Shown here in pieces: positions 28,222 through 35,693 of a DNA stretch of 64,000 nucleotides (positions are counted from its first letter, which is position 1; each line of letters opens with the position of its first letter). The DNA lies in NCBI GenBank assembly GCA_003116975.1, contig BGKB01000191.1, positions 61,584-125,583 on the forward strand, written 5' to 3'. The position numbers and the translations under genes are program-made. Below the pieces are notes generated by a model, which had not been told where the DNA came from, did not search any database, and saw nothing but the letters and a program-made list of their open reading frames with translations. Origin of the DNA: Aurantiochytrium sp. KH105. Lineage: Eukaryota > Sar > Bigyra > Thraustochytrida > Thraustochytriidae.

Positions 28222-29631
28222 ATGGTCGTCAAGATGACCTCCAAGAGCTCCGACACCGACACGCGCCACGGAGGACTCATGCTGGCGAGCCTCGGGCTCG
28301 TAGCGCTGGGCGCAGCCATGCTGGCTGGCGCGCACCTGTACAAAGCCCGCACGATGCGCATGCAATCAGTGTCGTCGAAGAACGGCCAAGACGCGGTCGT
28401 CGAAGACAAGCTGACCGAGGAAGAAAAGACCGACAGCGCCACCTCACCTCAAGAGCTCGAGACCAAAGCCAAGGACGCTTCACTAGATAAAAAGAACCAA
28501 GAAGAAGAAGAAGAAGAAGAAGAGTCCAAGGACGAAGTCCCCGACATTGAAGACCTCGTCGGCAAGTCCCTCATCCCGGCCACGCTCGCAGAAATGAAGA
28601 AGTCGGGTGTCAAACCCTATACTTCACAGGAAAAGGAAGACAAAATCCAAGCGCTCGAGGCAATGCCGTCCGTCCCAAAGTTTGCGGCGCACCTGCGGCA
28701 GAACAATGTCAAACTGCACCGCACCAAGACCGAGGTCATGCAGCTCAATATTGGCTTTTACTGCAACCAGGCATGCTCCCACTGCCACGTCGACAGCTCC
28801 CCGCTGCGCAAGCAAATGATGAACCGCCAGGTTGCCGATAAGTGCATCGACATCATCCGCAAGTCGCCCAGTGTCAATGTGGTCGACCTGACCGGAGGCG
28901 CGCCAGAGCTCAACCGCGAATTCAGGCATCTCGTGGAAGTATGCTCGCAGCTCGGCAAAGAGGTCATCGACCGCTGCAACCTCACCGTCCTTCTTGAACC
29001 CCACATGGCCGATCTCCCAGCATTTCTCGCCAAGCACAAGGTCCGCGTCATTGCCAGCTTGCCGTGCTACTTGGAGCAAAACGTAGACAAGCAGCGTGGT
29101 GATCGCATCTTCCAACGTAGCATCAAGGGCCTCAAGATGCTCAACGAAGTGGGCTACGGCAAGCCTGGAACAGGTCTCTTTATTGATCTCGTTTACAATC
29201 CAACGGGCGTCCACCTCCCGCCTTCCAAGGACAAGCTCATTGGCGACTACAAGCGTGTGCTCTCCAGTGAGTTCGGCATCGTCTTTAACGACCTGCATTG
29301 CATCACGAACATGCCCATCAACCGGTACTACGACCATTTGCGCGAGCAGGGCCGTCTCGAAGAGTACATGGCCATTCTTGTCAACGCCTTCAACCCAGTC
29401 GCCGCGGAGGCCGTCATGTGTCGCAAATACCTCTCCATTGACCCTTTCGGACAGGTCTTCGACTGTGACTTTAACCAGCAGCTTGGTCTTCACCTCCGTG
29501 TCGGCGACAAGGACCAGCTCACAGTCTTTGACATCGATTCCACGGATGAGCTCCGTGACGTCCCTATCGTGACCCGCAAACATTGCTACGCCTGCACAGC
29601 CGGTGCAGGAAGCTCTTGCCGTCAAGAATAA
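28222..29631 (+). CDS. arsS: ArsS-type radical SAM protein (arsenosugar-biosynthesis family)
   Basis: 469 residues from ATG 28222; the frame is open earlier but only through leader. An N-terminal hydrophobic segment (about 18-41, LMLASLGLVALGAAMLAGAHLY) is a signal anchor, followed by an acidic linker. The radical SAM cluster motif is CNQACSHC (Cys181, Cys185, Cys188), the CX3CX2C of the family, with LTGGAPELN as the SAM-binding GGE-like motif. The C-terminal half matches DUF3641/ArsS: LVYNPTGVHLPPSK, CITNMPINRY, MCRKYLSIDPFGQVFDCDFNQ, and a Cys-rich end CYACTAGAGSSC (Cys455, 458, 466). ArsS relatives are proposed to add the adenosyl group that makes arsenosugars from dimethylarsenite. This copy is fused to a membrane anchor not usual in bacterial forms. 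No upstream arsM-like gene is next to it. Confidence 0.85.
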   Translation: MVVKMTSKSSDTDTRHGGLMLASLGLVALGAAMLAGAHLYKARTMRMQSVSSKNGQDAVVEDKLTEEEKTDSATSPQELETKAKDASLDKKNQEEEEEEEESKDEVPDIEDLVGKSLIPATLAEMKKSGVKPYTSQEKEDKIQALEAMPSVPKFAAHLRQNNVKLHRTKTEVMQLNIGFYCNQACSHCHVDSSPLRKQMMNRQVADKCIDIIRKSPSVNVVDLTGGAPELNREFRHLVEVCSQLGKEVIDRCNLTVLLEPHMADLPAFLAKHKVRVIASLPCYLEQNVDKQRGDRIFQRSIKGLKMLNEVGYGKPGTGLFIDLVYNPTGVHLPPSKDKLIGDYKRVLSSEFGIVFNDLHCITNMPINRYYDHLREQGRLEEYMAILVNAFNPVAAEAVMCRKYLSIDPFGQVFDCDFNQQLGLHLRVGDKDQLTVFDIDSTDELRDVPIVTRKHCYACTAGAGSSCRQE

Positions 29632-29733
29632 ATTCAGCGTCCCGCGCTCTTGCCCTAGGCACAATAACAATCACAGTCCAGTCCAGTTTCAACTTCTAAT
29701 GCTTCCTGTTTGTTCGCGACTCTCTCGGAGCCT

Positions 29734-30498
29734 TCAGGCGGCTGGACCTTGGTCGCTCAGCTTTCTTTTGCCAACGACGAATTGCAATAAGAATAGGCCT
29801 TGAGGCTCAATCATGAAAGCATTCTGTTTGGCCAATATTGGCTCAAGCTGTTCAATGAAAAGGCGCTTTCCACTTTCGTAAAAAGACAAAACTCTGCATG
29901 TCTCGCGTTCCACGCGACCTATCTGCGTGCCCATCTTCTCTTCCAAAAGCATTTTTCGAGCGCAGCGAATTGTCGCACGGCGTTGCGCTCGGGCAGGCAA
30001 CGTTGGGAAAATCTGGAGCCGTACGACCTTGAATTGCGCCAGGGCTCTTGACGCTGCCTGACTGGCGATTTGATGAGGTTGCCGACCTTGGAGATGTTGT
30101 AGCACCGTGTACAGTATGAGAAAGTTCAAAGTTATCGTAGCAGTGGAAAGGCTCAAGAGCAATATATCTGCAAACCACTGCATTACATCGAACGCACCAA
30201 GGAGACGTGATCCGCGGACTCCTCCTTGTGTGCGAGATACACACATGATCAAAGCAGAATCCGTTCCGAACGCCCAAACTTGTTTCTTCCACCTCCAAAG
30301 CGAAAAGGCAGCCCGCTGTCGTCTCCTCGCCTGAACCTTTTCTCGCGACTTTAGCGCTCTACTTTCGTCATCGTTGCGTTGGCGACAGAGAAGAACACCA
30401 GAGCCATCAGGTGCGTCCGCCAGAAAATGCATTTCGCGGCGCGCGAGGAGTCCATGCAACTTGATGTGAGACGCGAACACTGAAGCTTCACGGCACAT
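29734..30498 (-). CDS. Doubtful hypothetical protein with one membrane segment
   Basis: A 254-residue frame from ATG 30498. It is Arg/Lys/Gln-rich, with one strong hydrophobic stretch (about 105-135, FADILLLSLSTATITLNFLI then LYTVLQHL). No domain is recognised. In favour: the frame is long in a region of moderate GC, where chance ORFs are shorter. Against: no homology and unremarkable codon use. It lies 100 bp from the converging ArsS-type stop. Confidence 0.35.
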   Translation of the reverse strand: MCREASVFASHIKLHGLLARREMHFLADAPDGSGVLLCRQRNDDESRALKSREKVQARRRQRAAFSLWRWKKQVWAFGTDSALIMCVSRTQGGVRGSRLLGAFDVMQWFADILLLSLSTATITLNFLILYTVLQHLQGRQPHQIASQAASRALAQFKVVRLQIFPTLPARAQRRATIRCARKMLLEEKMGTQIGRVERETCRVLSFYESGKRLFIEQLEPILAKQNAFMIEPQGLFLLQFVVGKRKLSDQGPAA

Positions 30499-31244
30499 AG
30501 CAAGAGTCAACCCGGCCCATGTTATGTGGTCGACCCTCCTCTTTCTTCCTCTGGTCCGCCTTCGTCGAATCCGAGCTCTGCCACGGTCGTTCGACTTTCG
30601 TCATCAAGCGAAGCCAAGGTGAAAAATTCCCTCCATCCTTTTGACGTCCGCGAAAGAGGCAGATACCGCATCTCTATGGCACATGGTCGATCGCCACCGC
30701 GCTGTCAATGCTACGCCCGGTGCGCCCGCAAGCTTGATCCTGAAAGCAATCGCGAGCGCAAGCGAAGGATGGTGGTTAGGTTGCGTCCACGAGCATGACT
30801 TCTTACGTACCTGCAACAAGCGATACCGCGTCGGGAAAATAAAGTTACTTTGCGAAGGAGAACCGGGCGAGACTGGGGAGCACTCTGAACAAATTTCCTG
30901 AGATTTAGATTGACAGAAGTCTGTCTGTCAAGCACGCATTCTTCTAACTTTTTTAGAGCTTTGAGTACGGTTTCCGTCTCCAGGTGAACAATCTGCCGGC
31001 AAAAGTAGTACGCAGAGCTCACGATCACAGGATGAAGCACCATCCGAAAAGACACATTCTTCCCCCCATTATGACCCTTTCTGCCCCCAAGGGTCATCCC
31101 TGAGTCAATTCAAATATTTACGTCTGTCTGACAGTACACACTGGCCAGGTTGGCAACTGGGTATACGGGCCAGGCTGGCAGCTGCAGCTGGGCAGTCCAT
31201 GCACGAGCAGTCAGCAGAACTGATGTGACGCGCAAAGGACGACG
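30499..31244. other. Intergenic region upstream of the glycosyltransferase gene
   Basis: About 750 bp. A 128-residue minus-strand frame (31097-30711, from an ATG) has no recognised features and is not called. GGCCAGG(T/C)TGGCA-type imperfect repeats lie at 31142-31180, just upstream of the next gene. Confidence 0.4.
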
Positions 31245-33100
31245 ATGGACTACCTTTGCTCCATCGCGCGGCCATGGTGCCGCTGCATTTGTGCCGGGCT
31301 GTTGCTGCTGGTGCTGGTAGTGTCGGCGCTGCTTCGTTCGGAAGTCACGTTGAGCTCAATCGGAGACTTTAATTTGTTCTTTTAACCAAAGAAACTTTGT
31401 CCACTGCGCCCATCGCAAGACAAGAGCCCTCCAAGTCTTTATCCACAAATAAAACTTTCTCGTTTGCGCCCACCGCAAGACCAGAGCCCTCCAAGCCTTT
31501 ATCCACAAATAGAACTTTCTCATGTGCGCCCACCGCAAGATCAGTGCCCTCCAAGCCTTTATCCACGAGTAAATCTTTCTCATTTGCGCCCATCGCAAGA
31601 CCAGAGCCCTTCATGCCTTTCCATTTGGTGACCCTTCCTGCGCTTTGGGTGACGGTTCTCGACAAGCACGCAAAGACCGAACTTGGCGCAGCAGAATTCA
31701 AGCGTCACATGATCTCAAAACATATTCAAGGAAAAATTGCTTGGGAGCAAATGGCCGTCTTTGCAACTTCAGACGCTCCCTCCTCGCTCAAAGAATGGGC
31801 CACGTCTCTGGGAGTCTCGGTGCAAGACATCAGAGGCCTCCCCTGCAGCAACAAATCAGAAAGCCGTGAGCGCCTGTCGAGGATACAAGCTTGGTGCAGA
31901 AGCGGTCACGAACGCGTCGTCTACATGGACCCGAACACGATTGTCTTGGATGACATACGCGAACTTCCCGCACTTTGCAGGAGCAACGGCGATTTTGACT
32001 TTTGCGGCACATCAGGGTCTTCGGGTCTTCCCAAATTTACGATCGACACAGGCGTTTTTGTGGCCAAGCCTTCAGATGACCAGTGCAACGCTCTCACTGC
32101 AAAGGTCAACGCTGCTGTTGGCAACGACCATGAAATGTGTGATGTGCGTATTCTTAACGAGCACATCGACTTGGCGCACAGATCCATTGTGGACTTTCGT
32201 TACAATGTCATCGACACGGAGAGAAGACCTACGCACCAGCTGAAGAACGCATTCGTCATTCAGTACGACTCCTCGAAACCATCGAGATCGCTGCGTACCA
32301 TGCTCACTGATCTGGATCGAATGGTCGGGAACATCGAAGCGCAGCTCGCCGGACCTTTGCCCAAGCGCGTGCTGTACGCCACACTGCTGACTCCAAAGCC
32401 AGAAACGGAGCCAACCCACTCGGTGAGTACTGATTGGCTCATTCAACATCATGTGAGCCTGTTTGTAAACGGCAAAATCCCATGGGAGCAGCAAGCCTTG
32501 ATTTACACCGAGGACGCACTTCCTGAGTTCCGCAAGTGGCTGGAAGATCGAGGAGGCAAGACAATCGAGGTCGATCCCCTCCTTTGCCATCATCCTAACA
32601 GGCAGCGGTGGAAGTACCAGTTCACGAAATTTCAGCTATGGAGTCTCTCAGAGTACGATACCATTGTTTACACTGATCTGGACACGGTCTTTTTGAAAGA
32701 CGCTCGAAACATGTGGGCTGCTTGCCCTGGGGGTATATTTCTATGTGGAGTCTCAGAATCATCGTTTTTTCCCCAAAGGCATAATCTCAATGGAGGTGTC
32801 TTCATTGTCCGCCCCAATCACGAATTTCACCAAGCGCTCTTGCAAGCTCACGAAGCTCTTAGAGATACCGGAGGATGCGAACAGGATTTTGTCAATAACG
32901 TGCTCACATCCGAAAAATTTGGAGAGATCGATCCGAAATATAATGCCTTTAGTCACGATAGGGCTCGTAAGAGCAAGTTCAAGGATGCAATTGTGGTTCA
33001 TATCGACAAACGCGAAACGCATCTGACACCGGAAGATCGCAAATTCATCGACCAAACCTTTGTTGATATCATGAAGGTCGCGGCGGACATGGGCCTGTAG
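31245..33100 (+). CDS. Tandem GT8-like glycosyltransferase, type II membrane protein, frame break near 5' end
   Basis: ATG 31245 opens a frame with a classic signal anchor (CAGLLLLVLVVSALL) that stops at 31383. The catalytic frame, offset by one, is open from about 31373 to 33100. The two overlap within the run CTTTTAACC, so either one base is missing there or a short intron (about 31336-31391) joins them; the nearest in-frame ATG otherwise is 31613. After a repeat-encoded stem come two related domains. Domain 1 (about 31630-32320) has VVYMDPNTIVLDD where the metal-binding DXD is expected. Domain 2 (about 32365-33060) has VYTDLDTVFL with an intact DLD motif, LNGGVFIVRP, and CEQDFVNN. This resembles GT8/glycogenin-like Golgi enzymes; sugar and acceptor are unknown. 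Confidence 0.7.
31406..31620 (+). repeat. 60-bp tandem repeat encoding the glycosyltransferase stem
   Basis: Units start at 31406, 31466, 31526 and 31586 (the last partial). Each encodes about APTARPEPSKPLSTNKTFSF. Because 60 is a multiple of three the frame is kept. Copies 1 and 2 carry an N-glycosylation sequon (NKT, NRT). High identity suggests recent expansion. Confidence 0.9.
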
Positions 33101-34241
33101 CGTCTGCTAAAAATGTGCCAAAGACGATGGCATTTTGGACGCATAGTTGCTCAACCGCAAACACCGATCGAGGCTCAGCAGATTGTTAGCCTTGCCAACG
33201 GATAGTGATGTTCAATGTCATTTAGAGCTCACGATCACGCGCCGCGGCGTACCCAAATTTGCCCAGATTAGACCTACATCTGTGAGCAGATTAGGATGGG
33301 AAGTCCACAGGGTGCCCTTCCTCAGGAGCTGGAGCCATCATGACTTGCACGTTGGGGTTACATTAGGCCTAGCCAAAGTGGAACAGTATTCGTTTGTTTT
33401 TGAGACCGTCTGATTCCAACAGATGGTCATCGCGATCACAAGATTGGTGCCGAGACGAAAAATCTCAAACGTGCTCTTGAGGCTACGCCCGCCGCAACAA
33501 ACCCTTCAGGAGCCTGGAGCGGGCGTGAAGAGGCCACGCAAATCGATATTTTTGTATTTTCGTTGTATAAAGAAGATTCGAGGCCTTGCTAAAAAATCTA
33601 CGACAATTGCGGTGGTCCAATTCAAAATGATCGGATAGGGTATAGATTACTATGAGGCGAGCCAAGCTCTCGAAAGCCAGCTCACCTGAAGGAGGCCCCA
33701 TTCTAGAGGATCGTAAAATGAAACAAACGAATTGAAGTGGACCAGGCGTCTCCGAGTTCTTGACCAGACTTGATCTCCAGCCTTGCTCTTGCGGAAAATT
33801 TCTCCACTACGCCTTCGTCTGCGCCCCCGGCCACCCCGCGCCTCTTCGCGCGGTGCAGCAGACCCGCCCACCCATTCGGAAGAGCCCCACACCACGCTCC
33901 TGCTACTCGCGTCGGACAGAGCGGTCCGGGTGACGCCGCGCGAGCTGCGACCGAGCGTCGGTGCTCGCCGCCGCCGCACCGCAGACAGAGCCGCATCGCA
34001 GCCGAGCTCGCGGGCGCGCGGGAGCGAGGGAGGGGCAGGGAGGCCGAGGCGGCGCGCGCGCGCGAGCGCCGAGCGGGCGGCGGCCGGCGTCGAGCAAGGC
34101 GGGAGGCAGGAGACTGTCTGCACGCCCGGCTTGCCGCGGCGAAACAAAAAAACAAACGCCAAGATAGCCTAGCTTAGCTGGACAGTCGAGACCAACCTTC
34201 TGCGGCCACCGGAGAAGAACATCAAGAAGTAGAGGAAGGAG
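33101..34241. other. Intergenic region upstream of MFS gene
   Basis: About 1.1 kb. The first 550 bp are of moderate GC with no supported gene. 33780-34140 is CpG-rich with overlapping Arg/Ala frames on both strands, typical of the leaders in this window. Confidence 0.4.
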
Positions 34242-35666
34242 ATGTCGGGACTTGCCTCGCAAAAGCACTTTCGCAGCTTCTGCTGCGTCTGGCTCCTGCA
34301 GGTCACCGATGCGCTGGATTCGTCGCTGGTGTCGCCTTCCATGTCTGCCTACATCACCTCCATGGGCGGCACGAGGTCAACCTATGGCTACGCGGTGGCT
34401 CTTCTCGCCGTTGGCAACATTGTAGGCCTCCCCGTGTGGGGCATCCTGGCGGACCAGGTGTCTTTTGCAATTGCCTTTCGAGGCTCGCTTATTTTCGGCA
34501 TCGTTGGTGCCGCACTTTACTCCCTCGCAGGACTGGTCGGTGCCCTCTGGATGATTCCGCTCTCGCGCTTCGTTCTGGGCATAAGCACCGGTGTCATTTC
34601 TGCAAACATGGCATTCGCTGGCGCCGCCGCTCAGGGCCAGCAATCAAAAGTATCTGGTGTCACGGTCCTCGTATATAACGTCACCACGGTCGTCGCGCCG
34701 GCTTTGGGATCTCTTCTCACCATTCTACCGCAAAAGGGAACAGCTCTGTCGTCGTTTACCTATTGTGGCTATTTACTCATGCTCTTCAACGTCTTCAGTC
34801 TCACTATCAATCTCATGTACTTTACCGAACCGGAGCGGGAAGAGGCTTCTGTGGAAGCGGCCGAACAGGGCCACGTTCAGGAAGACGGCGCCATTGCTTC
34901 GGAAGAAAACTCTTTCGAGGAAAGTCTATTGCCATCGCCTGATCGTCCCGCGCCGCAACCTAAGTCGATCCCGGGAAAAGTGTGCGCCGGCGTGCGCATG
35001 TTTTTCCAGGAGCTCAAAAATATGGTCTGCGTACTCAAGAATACAGGCGCCTGGGTTTCGTTTGTCACCTCGTCACAGAACGCATTTAACCAAATGGTAG
35101 TCCTTTGGGGTCTCCCGATCGTCACTGAAGACTACTTTGGTTGGGGTCAACGCAGAAATGGTTTCTTGCTAATGGGCACGAGTCTCGTTGGCATCATGTG
35201 TCTCCCAATTGTGCTGCGCAACTTGGATCATTGGAGCGACCGCTGTGTGTTTGTATCCTTTCAGCAATTTGTCGGCCTCTCGCTTCTGCTCTTTACGACA
35301 TTTGCAGGCTGCACGCACCATGTTTTGACGCCGGTGCTTCTTTGCTTCATTCTTGGATGCTGGGGCTTTGGAACCTTTGGCCAGGTCCCGGGGAATATGG
35401 GTCTCTTTAGCAAACTTTTGGGCAAACGAAAACAGGGCAAGTTCCAGGCTGTCCTCTTCATGGTGATGAACTTTTCGCGCTCCATGGCCGGACTTCTCAT
35501 TGGCGCTTCTGACGGTCCTGGGGGCACTTGCTACATGTTTGCCACTGCTCTGGGGCTCTGGGCACTGCAATTCGCGGCATACCTTCCCATGTTCAAGAAC
35601 TTTCATCCGGACCTCCTTGCTGGCTCTGCTCCTGCGACACGTGTAAATCCTGACAATGCAAATTGA
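34242..35666 (+). CDS. Major facilitator superfamily transporter (MFSD8/CLN7-like)
   Basis: A 474-residue multipass protein with about 12 hydrophobic segments in two halves, split by an acidic cytosolic loop (about 190-250, EPEREEASVEAAEQ ... PSPDRP). The first half has SAYITSMGGTRSTYGYAVALLAVGNIVGLPVWGILADQ, which carries the G-x(n)-D-(R/Q) loop 2-3 signature, and SRFVLGISTGVISANMAF. The pattern resembles SPX-MFS and MFSD8/CLN7 lysosomal carriers, but the substrate cannot be read from sequence. The stop lies only 27 bp from the converging stop of the WHIM gene, so the 3' untranslated regions must overlap. ATG 34242 is the first in frame. Confidence 0.85.
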   Translation: MSGLASQKHFRSFCCVWLLQVTDALDSSLVSPSMSAYITSMGGTRSTYGYAVALLAVGNIVGLPVWGILADQVSFAIAFRGSLIFGIVGAALYSLAGLVGALWMIPLSRFVLGISTGVISANMAFAGAAAQGQQSKVSGVTVLVYNVTTVVAPALGSLLTILPQKGTALSSFTYCGYLLMLFNVFSLTINLMYFTEPEREEASVEAAEQGHVQEDGAIASEENSFEESLLPSPDRPAPQPKSIPGKVCAGVRMFFQELKNMVCVLKNTGAWVSFVTSSQNAFNQMVVLWGLPIVTEDYFGWGQRRNGFLLMGTSLVGIMCLPIVLRNLDHWSDRCVFVSFQQFVGLSLLLFTTFAGCTHHVLTPVLLCFILGCWGFGTFGQVPGNMGLFSKLLGKRKQGKFQAVLFMVMNFSRSMAGLLIGASDGPGGTCYMFATALGLWALQFAAYLPMFKNFHPDLLAGSAPATRVNPDNAN

Positions 35667-35693
35667 GCTAACCTTTTTATTGGTCTCTATGAA

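Noticed and set aside
29580-29634. Possible selenocysteine at the ArsS-type C-terminus
   Set aside because: Some ArsS relatives are described as selenoproteins, but here the Cys-rich end is followed by sense codons and a TAA stop. There is no in-frame TGA.
30711-31097. 128-residue minus-strand frame from an ATG
   Set aside because: No domain, no conserved neighbour and mixed composition. It could be part of a spliced gene with the 29734-30498 frame, but no splice signals are clear.
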